Assembly (NCBI GenBank): GCA_948945085.1
Contig: CARBGY010000008.1
Span: 1-36,882 of the forward strand
Source: an uncultured Candidatus Saccharibacteria bacterium
Lineage (GTDB): Bacteria > Patescibacteriota > Saccharimonadia > Saccharimonadales > Saccharimonadaceae
Direction: 5' to 3'
DNA: 36,882 bases
A program made the position numbers and the translations under genes. Every line of letters starts with the position of its first letter. Position 1 is the first letter of the stretch. The notes beneath the pieces were generated by a model, which worked only from the letters and a program-made list of their open reading frames with translations, was not told where the DNA came from and did no database searches. Of this stretch, positions 8,504 through 16,691 are shown piece after piece.

Positions 8504-8947
8504 ATGAGTAAAGTAATGCTAGTCGAGGATGACAATAATTTGCGTCAAATTTACAGTATTAGGTTGACAGCCGAAGGTTACACGATTGTTTCGGCAGGAG
8601 ATGGGGAGGAAGCCTTAGCGGTAGCAGTGCGTGAAAGGCCAGATTTAATCGTGTCTGACGTAATGATGCCAAAAATCTCGGGTTTTGACATGTTGGATAT
8701 TTTACGCTCAACACCGGAGACGAAAGATATAAAAGTAATCATGATGACGGCTTTATCATCAGAAGACCAACGGATGCGAGGAGAAAATTTGGGAGCAGAT
8801 AGGTATTTAGTCAAATCACAGGTAGGAATTGAAGATGTGGTAAATGCGGTACATGACGTATTGGGCGATCAAGCCGAGGACGGAACAATTAATCCTGCAG
8901 CAAACAACACTACTGCACCAACACCACAAGCTCCACAGGCGTACTAG
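8504..8947 (+). CDS. Single-domain response regulator
   Basis: 147 residues: a receiver domain (1-125) plus a short Ala/Thr/Pro/Gln tail. The acidic pair is Asp9/Asp10, the phospho-accepting Asp is Asp52 (SDVMMPKISG), the switch Thr is in MMTALSS, and the conserved Lys is in LVKS. The usual Pro after that Lys is Ser. There is no DNA-binding output domain, so output must be through protein contact (CheY/Spo0F-like). GAAAGGAG lies upstream of the ATG. It is the natural partner of the kinase just upstream. The tail resembles the kinase's tail in composition. Confidence 0.92.
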   Translation: MSKVMLVEDDNNLRQIYSIRLTAEGYTIVSAGDGEEALAVAVRERPDLIVSDVMMPKISGFDMLDILRSTPETKDIKVIMMTALSSEDQRMRGENLGADRYLVKSQVGIEDVVNAVHDVLGDQAEDGTINPAANNTTAPTPQAPQAY

Positions 8948-9712
8948 ATGGAAGTTCGACTTAATAAGTTTCTGGCGGAAAGCTTAGGGATTTCGCGCCG
9001 AGAAGCAGATGATTTAATTGGCGGGGGAAAGATTTTGATAAACGGCAAAGTTGCGATACTTGGCGCAAGGGTCAGGATGTCAGGGGGCGATGATAGTATT
9101 GACAATAGTGATATTGTGTGCTATAATGGGGGTATAGAGGGGCTCGGGAAGACCGTAGCGCCAGGGGTTTTTGGTGTGTCTAAAGATGGAAAGATACAAA
9201 TTCTACCGCTAAAAAAGTATGTTTATCTCGCAATCAATAAACCCATTGGCTATGTTTGTTCGCGAAAAAGGCAAGGTGACACTCCTACAATTTTTGAGAC
9301 TTTGCCAGAAAAGTATCAAAAACTAAAAACCGTTGGAAGACTAGACAAGGACTCTTCAGGTCTGATCTTGCTAACGAATGATGGTGAATTTGCTTTTAAG
9401 ATGACTCATCCGAAGTTTCTAAAAACTAAGGAATATGAAGTTAAATTAGATCATAGCTTAGCGCCGCTTCATCAGCAAATGATTGCGGACTTTGGGATTG
9501 AAATAGGCGATGGAGTGTCAAAACTCAGCTTAACGCGGCTGGATGACGAGCGGAAGCGATGGAAAGTGGAAATGCATGAAGGGCGAAATCGACAGATCCG
9601 ACGAACTTTTGGAGCTTTGGGCTATACAGTGACTGACTTGCACAGGATTAGGTTTGGTAAGTATGAGTTGGGAGGGTTGGCTAGTGGGGAGTTCATGGAG
9701 ATTAACCCTTAG
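8948..9712 (+). CDS. 23S/16S rRNA pseudouridine synthase, RluB/RsuA family
   Basis: 254 residues. An N-terminal S4 RNA-binding domain (MEVRLNKFLAESLGISRREAD, 1-45) is followed by the catalytic domain with the family motif GRLDKDSSGLILLTNDG (catalytic Asp133) and the C-terminal EGRNRQIRRTF motif. The stretch between S4 and catalytic domains (about 45-90) is longer and glycine-rich compared with the usual linker. The ATG directly abuts the TAG of the response regulator (TAGATG), so translation is coupled. RluB, RluE, RluF and RsuA cannot be told apart reliably from sequence alone. Confidence 0.9.
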   Translation: MEVRLNKFLAESLGISRREADDLIGGGKILINGKVAILGARVRMSGGDDSIDNSDIVCYNGGIEGLGKTVAPGVFGVSKDGKIQILPLKKYVYLAINKPIGYVCSRKRQGDTPTIFETLPEKYQKLKTVGRLDKDSSGLILLTNDGEFAFKMTHPKFLKTKEYEVKLDHSLAPLHQQMIADFGIEIGDGVSKLSLTRLDDERKRWKVEMHEGRNRQIRRTFGALGYTVTDLHRIRFGKYELGGLASGEFMEINP

Positions 9713-9744
9713 GGCTACAATTAAACAACACCGCAGCCAGTCCC

Positions 9745-9827
9745 TTATACTATGTACGCGGCGGGCACATGTCCGCTACGGACGAAGTGAGAGCTAAATG
9801 CGTTATCCATCAAAGTATAACTTTGTT
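9745..9827 (-). pseudogene. Remnant of a Fibrobacter-type paralogous (C-type-lectin-like) surface domain
   Basis: On the minus strand an open frame reads ...DNAFSSHFVRSGHVPAAYIV then TAA (745-747 of the 9 kb block). FVRSG is the block that begins the last third of the Fibrobacter succinogenes major paralogous domain. Its DNA (9772-9789) is identical over 18 bp to the same block at 22847-22864 and over 14 bp to 27470-27483. The frame stops 9 codons later, so only the block survives. There is no start codon or ribosome site in a sensible place. It is too short to identify alone; the call rests on the two longer copies. Confidence 0.5.
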
Positions 9828-9854
9828 CACAGAAATATTATAATCTGATGGATA
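9804..9854. repeat. 9-bp perfect inverted repeat ending at the thioredoxin-like gene stop
   Basis: TATCCATCA (9804-9812) and TGATGGATA (9846-9854) flank 33 nt, with a smaller hairpin CAAAGT-ATA-ACTTTG (9811-9825) nearby. It may be the weak 3' end structure of the leftward redox operon; no T-run follows. Confidence 0.4.
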
Positions 9855-10742
9855 TTATTTAATCCTATCGAAATAGACGTCAAATTTATTCTTCTGGCCT
9901 GCCTCGATAGCATTAAGGAATTTTTGTTCTGACGAGCCAGTGCCAAAACCAACAAAAGTTTCATTGCCGATAACCGTATAAGGTATCCCCTTCACCTCGT
10001 CACCCATTGCCTCTGCAAAAGTGTTCATAAGTTCAGAATTGGCATCGTCATACCAAACTTCAAAAGTATATAAATTATATCGATCGCCGTATTTTTCTTG
10101 TATTTCGCGGAAGAAGTTATGCTCTTCTGCGCAGCGCGGACAACCATTACCCCAAAAGAAATAAATATTAATTTTATCATCAGTAGCTGGCTTAAGACTA
10201 TCGAGATCACCGTTACTTACTGCGATGCTTTTTGCCACGCCACTTTCATCTTCACCGCTCGTATTAGTTGAACTTCTAGCCTTCAAACTAATATATCTTG
10301 TGAGCCAAGATTTAAGGCCATCAACAGTCTCATAGGCTGGGACGTCGGCATCTTGGTCTGTTTCTAGAAAATCAACAAGATGCCCTTTTTTAAAAATCAG
10401 AAGCGATGGATAGCTAGTGACTTTTTCAGCAAGCTGAGTTTTCTTAAGATCGGAATAAGTTATTTGATAAATTGTTAAGGGGTTATCATTAAGAAAGTTA
10501 TTAATATTTTCCTCAAAATTAGCAGATGCAGCACATAGAGGTTGATAGGTAAAAACTAAAAACGATTCTTTAGCATTTAATAATTCAGTTAATTCGTCGG
10601 CATTAATCTCCTCAAGACCGCTAGATTGATAGTACTTTTCCTCGAGACGAAAAGTACCACTCCGAAAAATCGAGAACATGCTAAGGCCAACGACAATCAA
10701 TAAGACGACAGCACCAACAATGATAAAAACTTTCTTCTTCAT
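9855..10742 (-). CDS. Membrane-anchored double thioredoxin-fold protein
   Basis: 295 residues: one N-terminal membrane helix (about 4-24) and then two thioredoxin-like units outside the membrane. The first (about 45-155) has a single cysteine at the active-site position (QPLCAAS, Cys70) and a cis-Pro-like motif (SYPSLLIF), so it cannot form the usual CxxC disulfide. The second (about 190-295) has a full CPRC site (Cys201/Cys204) in FFWGNGCPRC and a cis-Pro in GIPYTVIG. This suggests an extracytoplasmic dithiol oxidoreductase with a degenerate N-terminal partner domain. It overlaps the upstream rhodanese gene by 4 nt (ATGA), so the two are co-translated. Direction (oxidase, isomerase or reductase) cannot be inferred. 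Confidence 0.85.
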   Translation of the reverse strand: MKKKVFIIVGAVVLLIVVGLSMFSIFRSGTFRLEEKYYQSSGLEEINADELTELLNAKESFLVFTYQPLCAASANFEENINNFLNDNPLTIYQITYSDLKKTQLAEKVTSYPSLLIFKKGHLVDFLETDQDADVPAYETVDGLKSWLTRYISLKARSSTNTSGEDESGVAKSIAVSNGDLDSLKPATDDKINIYFFWGNGCPRCAEEHNFFREIQEKYGDRYNLYTFEVWYDDANSELMNTFAEAMGDEVKGIPYTVIGNETFVGFGTGSSEQKFLNAIEAGQKNKFDVYFDRIK

Positions 10743-11464
10743 GATTTTTTCACCTTATGCAATTGGTTAAAGTCTATATCGTGATAGGGGACTTTCCAAA
10801 AATCATAACTTACAGTAGATCCATCTGCTTGTTTAACTTCTATATTATTATCACCAGTATATGTCCAATAAGCACCGACGTTGTAAATCTTATGAGCATC
10901 CCAACCGAGTTTTACGAGGAGATCCTTTGTCATGCCAGCGTAACCGCCACCTCCACACATGAGAAAAATATTTTTGTCACGAGGAAAAAGTGATTCTAAA
11001 ATATTCAAAGATTCAGTATAATTAGCTGCGTAGTTACCACTAGAATCTTGAGTAAAAAGGGTTGAGCCAGTATAGGTCTCACCAACTGCCTCAGGTAGAT
11101 CGGAAACGTTGACGAGATATGGGTACGGCACTACCTCGAAACCACGGACAAAACCCGAAAGATAAGAATCGCCACCGATTGCTTCATAGTTCCCAGGATC
11201 CTTCAGCATGCGCATATCGCGATATACTACGTCTGGACGGTCAAGGTAATCATCGATAGTTGTTTCATTAATGTTCTTATCAATTCCAAACTGACTACCA
11301 CGAATGCCTTCAGATAGTTCTGGGGCCGGAAGAGGGGACTCAGTATTGCAGCCCATAGCCTGACGATTAGCTTGCAGACTAGTATCTATAAAATAGCCTG
11401 CGCCAAGACCGACAGCTAAAAATGCAATAGACAAGGCACAAATGATAAGATGTTTTTTCTTCAC
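10739..11464 (-). CDS. Secreted/membrane-anchored rhodanese-like protein
   Basis: 241 residues with an N-terminal hydrophobic segment (about 5-25) and a rhodanese-like fold. The likely active-site Cys170 is in FLMCGGGGYAGM, matching the CxxGxR/A loop position, followed by the helix TKDLLVKLGWDAHKIYNVGAYW typical of the family in two parts (180-200). VVYRDMRM and LVNVSDLP resemble the family's earlier strands. The start is GTG, chosen because GGGAG lies 6 nt upstream and a TACAAT box lies just before. It ends in TGA. Together with the overlapping double thioredoxin it points to thiol or sulfur chemistry at the cell surface; the substrate is unknown. Confidence 0.8.
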   Translation of the reverse strand: MKKKHLIICALSIAFLAVGLGAGYFIDTSLQANRQAMGCNTESPLPAPELSEGIRGSQFGIDKNINETTIDDYLDRPDVVYRDMRMLKDPGNYEAIGGDSYLSGFVRGFEVVPYPYLVNVSDLPEAVGETYTGSTLFTQDSSGNYAANYTESLNILESLFPRDKNIFLMCGGGGYAGMTKDLLVKLGWDAHKIYNVGAYWTYTGDNNIEVKQADGSTVSYDFWKVPYHDIDFNQLHKVKKS

Positions 11465-11484
11465 TAATAACTCCCTTTGAAACT

Positions 11485-11493
11485 ATTGTAGCA
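11485..11493 (-). promoter_or_regulatory. Promoter of the rhodanese-thioredoxin pair
   Basis: TGCTACAAT followed by AG on the minus strand, with GGGAG and the GTG start about 10-20 nt downstream. Confidence 0.6.
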
Positions 11494-11542
11494 TACTTAA
11501 CAAGTTTTACCTTCTTAAGTTTATTATCTTTATGGTTAAATC

Positions 11543-12988
11543 TTAGTTTTGCAGTAACTTTGAAAGTTTGGATTTGATGCTAGACTCCTCGGGAGCACCA
11601 GCCAAAGTATCTAATGCTACTCGTAGCAACCCAAGTGCCGTAACATATGAATGGTCTAGGGTGGTCTTAGTGAGGTTATGGATGCCAGGAATATCGGCGC
11701 TTTCAACAAGATGAATAATAGGACGACGCGCAAAAGGAAGACTCTTAAACCAATCAGTGGTAGCAAGAACATCCTGGAGCTCGCTTAAACCAGCTCCGCC
11801 ACCACAAAGAAGAATACGGTTTGGTAAAACATCAGTGAGATTAAATTCCTCAAGCGTAATTTCGACACCAGATAGCCAAACAGCAAGATTACGGCGAACA
11901 GCTAGGTCGATTCCCTCTTTAGCATCGGCAGGAATTTTAGTGGGTTTCTTCATAGAGAGTTTGTATTGTTCAGCTGTGTCGAAGTCAATGCCTAAAATTT
12001 CGGCAATTTGATGAGTGAAGCTACGACCACCAATATTAAACATTTTAGTACCCTCAACGCCACCGTCATCCACTACTGCAATGTCGGTTGTGCCACCACC
12101 AATATCCATAACAATAGCGGAAAAATTACTGTCAATATTATCACCTAAGCAAGCACGACAAACCGCAAAAGGTTCAACGGCAACCGCCAATAAATCCAAA
12201 CTTAACTCGGCGCAAACTTTTTCGATGGCAGAGATATGGACGAGTGGTGCAAAAGCGGTATAGAATTGAATTACAACATCGGTACCCTTAAAGCCAATGG
12301 GGTTAGAGATCTTATAGCCATCAATGCTAATGCTCACAATAGCTGAGTTAATGAGTCGTACTTCTACATTAGGATTATTAGTTTCGTCAGCGATAGCTTG
12401 ACGCGCTTGTTCGCCAGCATGATCCTGAACACGCTTAATAATTAGCGACATTTCTTGTTCAGATAGAGGTTTGTTGCCATTCTTACGACGATAGCGTACC
12501 GTGCTTGTATTTCCTTTAATAAGCTCGCCAGCAATACCGACGACGGTCAGCTTACTAGTTGTGCCAGACATTTTTTCGGCTTGGTTTAATGCTTGTTCGC
12601 AGACACCCACGACCGCCGGAATATCAGCAATGGCGCCAGCATACATGTTGCCAGAGCCCTGGTGGGCGCGTCCGATACCGATTATCTCGAGCTCATCAGA
12701 TGCTCCTTGTCGAGCAATAACAGCTTTAACGTATTCTGTGCCGATATCTAAGGCAAGAATTGTATGATCGTTTTTAGTGTTTACGATGTTTTCTGATTCT
12801 GAAGTTTCTTGCTCGTTATAAATCTCCGAAAGTTCATCAAATTTATCTTTGGCGCCTAACTTTGAAGATGTTTCTGGCTTATCTCTAGTATCATCCTTAC
12901 TATCAGAAAGGACCTTACGCGCCTGCGCAACCTTTGCAGAAGCAGCAGTTTTAGCTTTATTTAAAAATGTTAATTTTCCTAATCCCAT
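11543..12988 (-). CDS. FtsA-like actin-fold ATPase
   Basis: 481 residues. A 70-residue Lys/Ser/Glu-rich N-terminal extension precedes the actin-type core. Phosphate loop 1 is LALDIGTEYVKAVIA (Asp81). The FtsA-type 1C region follows (IGIGRAHQGSGNMYAGAIADIPAV, 103-126; read as two pieces). Phosphate loop 2 is MDIGGGTTDIAVV (Asp295), and the FNIGGRSFTHQIAEILG segment matches FtsA. FtsA tethers FtsZ to the membrane at division; PilM of type IV pili shares the fold and is the main alternative. The C-terminus (IKSKLSKLLQN) could be an amphipathic membrane anchor. It shares one base with the upstream membrane-protein gene (TAATG, GGAGG), so coupling to that envelope protein is strong. Confidence 0.8.
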   Translation of the reverse strand: MGLGKLTFLNKAKTAASAKVAQARKVLSDSKDDTRDKPETSSKLGAKDKFDELSEIYNEQETSESENIVNTKNDHTILALDIGTEYVKAVIARQGASDELEIIGIGRAHQGSGNMYAGAIADIPAVVGVCEQALNQAEKMSGTTSKLTVVGIAGELIKGNTSTVRYRRKNGNKPLSEQEMSLIIKRVQDHAGEQARQAIADETNNPNVEVRLINSAIVSISIDGYKISNPIGFKGTDVVIQFYTAFAPLVHISAIEKVCAELSLDLLAVAVEPFAVCRACLGDNIDSNFSAIVMDIGGGTTDIAVVDDGGVEGTKMFNIGGRSFTHQIAEILGIDFDTAEQYKLSMKKPTKIPADAKEGIDLAVRRNLAVWLSGVEITLEEFNLTDVLPNRILLCGGGAGLSELQDVLATTDWFKSLPFARRPIIHLVESADIPGIHNLTKTTLDHSYVTALGLLRVALDTLAGAPEESSIKSKLSKLLQN

Positions 12989-14247
12989 TAGACCTCCACT
13001 TCAATTACTCCTAAGCCATCCTCAATTTCCAAATTTCCTTTTCCAGAATAAATAATTTCGGTAATTTCATCAATTAGATCCGTTAATGGACGATAACTTG
13101 AGGGGGCGGAGACTTCAACTTCTCGGTAATCGAGTGCCAAAGAAACTGACATCTTGATCTGATCTTCAGTTTTTTCTCCGAAAACTCGGTTTAGGCGGTG
13201 GTTAAATCGAGAAATCTCTGCGTAGAGTATGAAATCCTCAGGCCACTCAACATCGTCGGCAGAAATCTCGTCAATATCGGAGAGGTCGATTTGTTCTGCG
13301 TCATCGCCACCATATTTACGCATTACGTCGTTATAACAATCGAAGAAATCCTGTACGGTATCAGTTTCTGGAATTCGATTAACGAAGTCGGCATATTTTT
13401 GTTTATTGATAGATATTTGATAGAGATTATTATCCCAAGATGATCCTTGATAGTTCGAAATGGCATCCTTATTGACTTGTTCAATTTGCAAAAATTTATT
13501 TGCGCCGTAGAAACGCGCCATTTCACCGGAAATGTCGCTATCCATCGCTTCAACAACACAACTATACACTTCTTTGATGCTATTTGACTGCATACTTTCA
13601 AGCTCGAGTGAGTCGATTATATCTGGGATCGAAATTTGCCACCATTCATTATCGATTACTTCAATGGTATCGAGATACAGACTTAAAGCATCTTTAGTAT
13701 CTTGATCGAGCTTTAGCTTTTCAATTGATTCGACAAGATCGGAAAACTGAATATAAATCACGCCGTCGCGCATAAATACTGTACTAACTTGCAAATCAAT
13801 ATCCAGATCATTAGTAAATTCTAATGACAGCCTAGCAGTACTTGAAGAAGGTAGGATTCTTGAGGAGTTTTCTAATTCAAGAGAAAGACGTTTTAAGGAC
13901 GAATCGTCCATATCGGTTTCAATAACAACTGATCCGGACGTTATCACGTTCGGCGCAATTAGTAGATTTTCAACAGCATCATAAGCTACTTTATCAGGAT
14001 TACTATAAAAACCAAAAAACCAAATAGCTACACCTATAATTCCGAGGATAATAACTACCGCAATAATTCCCAGAATCATACCAATATGGCTAGAATTTTT
14101 AGAATTATGGGATAAGTTATTAGATTGATCTATTTTATTAGCTTCAGGAACGTCGGTTGTTTCAAGTTTCGATGTAGTTTCTTGAGGAGATACAGAGTCG
14201 GACTTCGGCAAATTTTGTTGATCCTGGGTTAAGTTATTTTCGTCCAT
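12988..14247 (-). CDS. Single-pass membrane protein of unknown function
   Basis: 419 residues. An acidic/Asn/Gln-rich cytosolic N-terminus (1-50) is followed by a membrane helix (about 55-76) and an extracytoplasmic domain of about 340 residues. That domain alternates beta-rich segments (SGSVVIETDMD, STARLSLEFTNDLDIDLQVST, VIYIQFSDL) with acidic helices (EQIDLSDIDEISADDVEWPED). The pattern of amphipathic beta strands recalls LolA/lipoprotein-type folds, but I cannot assign a family. It is the first gene of an operon with the FtsA-like ATPase and is divergent from enolase. A role in division or envelope assembly is inferred only from that linkage. Confidence 0.6.
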   Translation of the reverse strand: MDENNLTQDQQNLPKSDSVSPQETTSKLETTDVPEANKIDQSNNLSHNSKNSSHIGMILGIIAVVIILGIIGVAIWFFGFYSNPDKVAYDAVENLLIAPNVITSGSVVIETDMDDSSLKRLSLELENSSRILPSSSTARLSLEFTNDLDIDLQVSTVFMRDGVIYIQFSDLVESIEKLKLDQDTKDALSLYLDTIEVIDNEWWQISIPDIIDSLELESMQSNSIKEVYSCVVEAMDSDISGEMARFYGANKFLQIEQVNKDAISNYQGSSWDNNLYQISINKQKYADFVNRIPETDTVQDFFDCYNDVMRKYGGDDAEQIDLSDIDEISADDVEWPEDFILYAEISRFNHRLNRVFGEKTEDQIKMSVSLALDYREVEVSAPSSYRPLTDLIDEITEIIYSGKGNLEIEDGLGVIEVEV

Positions 14248-14274
14248 ATAATTCCTTGCTTAAGCTTTATAACT

Positions 14275-14283
14275 ATTGTAGCA
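14275..14283 (-). promoter_or_regulatory. Promoter of the FtsA operon
   Basis: TCTGTGCTACAATAG on the minus strand (the hexamer is 14275-14280), with a leader of about 25 nt before the ATG at 14247. It is divergent from the enolase promoter, with 23 bp between the two -10 hexamers. Confidence 0.65.
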
Positions 14284-14300
14284 CAGAAATAGAAAACACG

Positions 14301-14309
14301 TGCTATAAT
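14301..14309 (+). promoter_or_regulatory. Extended -10 promoter of enolase
   Basis: TGCTATAAT, with exactly 6 nt between the hexamer (14304-14309) and the ATG at 14316. No Shine-Dalgarno site fits; a leaderless mRNA is likely. Confidence 0.7.
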
Positions 14310-14315
14310 TTAGCT

Positions 14316-15590
14316 ATGGACAATTTTACAATTAAAGACATCAAAGCGCGACAAGTCCTCGACAGTCGCGGAAATCCGACCGTAGAGGCGGATGTACTTC
14401 TTTCGTCTGGCGATGCTGGACGAGCAATCGTTCCTTCTGGAGCTTCAACTGGATCTGGCGAAGCGTTAGAGCTGCGCGATAACGATCCGAAATATTATGG
14501 AGGTAAAGGCGTATCAAAGGCGGTATGGAATGTGAACCATGATATCCGCGATCTTTTGGTTGGCAATACCGCCGATCAGGAGCGTGTAGATAAATTGATG
14601 ATCGAGCTAGATGGCACCGAAAACAAAGATCGTTTGGGTGCAAACGCAATCCTAGCGGTTTCCTTAGCTACAGCAAAAGCTGCGGCAAAGGCTAAAGACA
14701 TGCCTTTTTATCGCTACGTCGCAGCAATTGCTGGTACAACTAACGAGATGTGCTTACCGATGCCAATGATTAATATTATGAATGGCGGGGCACATGCAGA
14801 TTGGTGTACTGATATTCAAGAGTATATGATTATGCCAACTGGTGCCGGCACAATGGAAGAAGCCGTACGGATGAGCGCAGAGGTTTTTCATGCTTTGAAG
14901 AAGGTGTTAAAAGATCGCGATTATCCGGTGACGGTTGGGGATGAAGGTGGTTATGGACCAAAGGTTAAAGATGGTAATAATGAGCCGCTAGACTGTATCG
15001 TCAAAGCAATTGAAGCTGCTGGCTACAAAACCGGCAAAGATATTTCGATGGCACTAGACGTAGCTTCTTCGGAATTCTGGAACAAGGATCATTATGAATT
15101 AAAAACTGACGGTTCTTGGAAAACCTCAGCAGACATGGTTGATTGGTTTGAGTGGATAATTGATAACTATCCAGTTATTTCAATCGAGGATGGTCTTGAT
15201 GAGAATGACTGGGAAGGTTGGAAGATGCTAACTGAGCGTCTTGGAAACCGTGTACAGCTAGTTGGTGACGATCTTTTTGTAACAAATACTAAACTCTTAG
15301 AGCGTGGTATTAACGAAAAGGCCGCTAATGCTATCTTAATTAAACCAAATCAGATTGGTTCACTTACGGAAACTATTGCGGCGGTTATGATGGCGAAGAA
15401 GGCAGGTTACCGAACCGTAATGTCACATCGCTCGGGCGAAACTGAGGACACCTCGATTGCGCATCTCGCGGTTGGTCTTGGTACTGGACAGATTAAGACT
15501 GGTTCGATGTCGCGCTCTGAACGAATCGCGAAATATAATGAGTTAATTCGTATCTCTGAGAGCGATCCAGAATTGAAGTTTAACTTCTAA
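14316..15590 (+). CDS. eno: Enolase
   Basis: Converts 2-phosphoglycerate to phosphoenolpyruvate in lower glycolysis, a main energy route in organisms with reduced metabolism. 424 residues, the usual length. The N-terminus IKDIKARQVLDSRGNPTVE, the substrate loop SGASTGSGEALELRD, the catalytic Glu in VGDEGGYGP, the Mg ligands in SIEDGLDENDW and GDDLFVTN, the catalytic Lys in ILIKPNQIG and the SHRSGETEDTSIA loop are all present. The start is at MDNFTIKD; the longer frame from 14256 would pass through the promoter. It has its own promoter and a strong terminator. Confidence 0.98.
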   Translation: MDNFTIKDIKARQVLDSRGNPTVEADVLLSSGDAGRAIVPSGASTGSGEALELRDNDPKYYGGKGVSKAVWNVNHDIRDLLVGNTADQERVDKLMIELDGTENKDRLGANAILAVSLATAKAAAKAKDMPFYRYVAAIAGTTNEMCLPMPMINIMNGGAHADWCTDIQEYMIMPTGAGTMEEAVRMSAEVFHALKKVLKDRDYPVTVGDEGGYGPKVKDGNNEPLDCIVKAIEAAGYKTGKDISMALDVASSEFWNKDHYELKTDGSWKTSADMVDWFEWIIDNYPVISIEDGLDENDWEGWKMLTERLGNRVQLVGDDLFVTNTKLLERGINEKAANAILIKPNQIGSLTETIAAVMMAKKAGYRTVMSHRSGETEDTSIAHLAVGLGTGQIKTGSMSRSERIAKYNELIRISESDPELKFNF

Positions 15591-15591
15591 C

Positions 15592-15612
15592 TATATATAT
15601 ATATATATATAT
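15592..15612. repeat. TA dinucleotide microsatellite
   Basis: About ten uninterrupted TA units begin 2 nt after the enolase stop codon and end 6 nt before the terminator stem. Such tracts can change length by slippage. Confidence 0.9.
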
Positions 15613-15618
15613 CAGCAT

Positions 15619-15644
15619 AAAACTCCACCTTTTGGTGGAGTTTT
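15619..15644 (+). terminator. Intrinsic terminator of enolase
   Basis: A perfect 11-bp stem AAAACTCCACC/GGTGGAGTTTT with a TTTT loop. The 3' arm itself supplies the T-run, and the A-run on the other arm lets it work in both directions. Confidence 0.9.
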
Positions 15645-15721
15645 ATAAGTTGCGAAGAAGGTTATGGATTCGGTAAGCGTATAATCTAACTCGAACTACT
15701 GGTACCCTCGCCTAGCATAAC

Positions 15722-16591
15722 CTATAGCCCTAAAGCAATCTTGATTGCCTGACTGTGAAGATCAAAACTACTAATTACTACCGTATGTTCTTGCATTACT
15801 TCGCGTAACCAGTCAAGTTCGGGGCTCATAATGAGGATTGCCTGAGACTTAGTAGCGATTTCTGTCGCGATAATCTCGGCTTGTTCAAGTTGAGCGAGTG
15901 TGGGTCGAAGTGTTTCTGGCTTTGAAGTAGTTCTTGCGTTCATTAGACAATAACTCTCAGGCTCTGCTAGAGGCTCAGATTGAATCGGTCGCGAGCAGTT
16001 CTGCTTCGTGGAGCCATAAACGAGGTTGATGAGTTTTTTCATGGTTTCTGCTTCTGGACGAATTACTTCAATGCCAGCGTTCTGCAGTCTACAGATGAGC
16101 GGCACATTCAATGCTGCGTCGCATTGATTGCCGAAAAGTGTAATTTGGGGAAAATTTAGACAGGCTTGAAGAATATAATCTGATGGAAAAATTGCTGGTA
16201 AACTAAATTCAAGAGATAGTTTTGGAATAAATTTTTCCAGACCACAAGATGCGACAGTAAAGATTTTGAGATCATATGCTTTAGCCATAAGATTAATCTC
16301 ATGCCGAAGAGAGGCTAGGATCGCCTGATCGATTGCATACGATTCATTAAGCATAACTAACGGACGAAATCGCTCAATGTGATCATGAAGTTGAAAATCA
16401 TTCCGGTATGGATTGACGAACCTCTTATTTCGGATTTCTCTGCGATAAAGCCCTATGATGCGTTCATGGTAAGCGCCGATCATTCCAAGACAAGTTGTTG
16501 GCTTAGGATGTTGAAATAATGAAGGTCTGTAATTGGTAATAGGGACGATGACGCTCGATGAGGTTAGAGATAACGTTGTGGTTGACTGCAT
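15722..16591 (-). CDS. Asp/Glu racemase-superfamily protein lacking both catalytic cysteines
   Basis: 289 residues. By eye it follows the aspartate/glutamate racemase layout: TTCLGMIGAYHERIIGLYRR (32-51) for the first strand and loop; FTVASCGLEKFIPKL (111-125) at the usual IACNTAH position; LFGNQCDAALNVPLICRLQ with AGIEVIRPEAE (152-182) for the second lobe start; AILIMSPELDWL (251-262) at the usual GCTE position; and a C-terminal DLHSQAIKIAL. In both active-site loops the expected Cys appears to be Ser (Ser115, Ser256), though Cys116 is adjacent. A poorly conserved insert lies at about 196-235. It may be an inactive homologue, a divergent racemase or a lyase. AAGG lies upstream of the ATG, and a good promoter is present. 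The family assignment is an inference. Confidence 0.5.
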   Translation of the reverse strand: MQSTTTLSLTSSSVIVPITNYRPSLFQHPKPTTCLGMIGAYHERIIGLYRREIRNKRFVNPYRNDFQLHDHIERFRPLVMLNESYAIDQAILASLRHEINLMAKAYDLKIFTVASCGLEKFIPKLSLEFSLPAIFPSDYILQACLNFPQITLFGNQCDAALNVPLICRLQNAGIEVIRPEAETMKKLINLVYGSTKQNCSRPIQSEPLAEPESYCLMNARTTSKPETLRPTLAQLEQAEIIATEIATKSQAILIMSPELDWLREVMQEHTVVISSFDLHSQAIKIALGL

Positions 16592-16649
16592 AGGTTACCT
16601 TCTTTCTAGTTGATGGGAAAGAGCTATATTTGATAGTATCGTATAACAC

Positions 16650-16677
16650 ATTATATACAAAAAGTCACATTAGTCAA
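16650..16677 (-). promoter_or_regulatory. Promoter of the racemase-like gene
   Basis: TTGACT (16672-16677), a 16-nt spacer and TATAAT (16650-16655) on the minus strand. The ATG at 16591 is about 50 nt downstream of the expected start. The promoter sits in the short gap after dnaE. Confidence 0.75.
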
Positions 16678-16691
16678 CTTTTAGAATGTTT

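Noticed and set aside
9772..9782. TCCG-CTA-CGGA hairpin as a mobile-element or regulatory signature at three sites
   Set aside because: At all three sites it is the codons of the FVRSG block in the same frame, so protein ancestry explains it.
10739..10742. Recoding of TGA as glycine (code 25)
   Set aside because: TGA ends the rhodanese and hydrolase genes at overlaps with the next gene's start, and no in-frame TGA was needed in conserved proteins.
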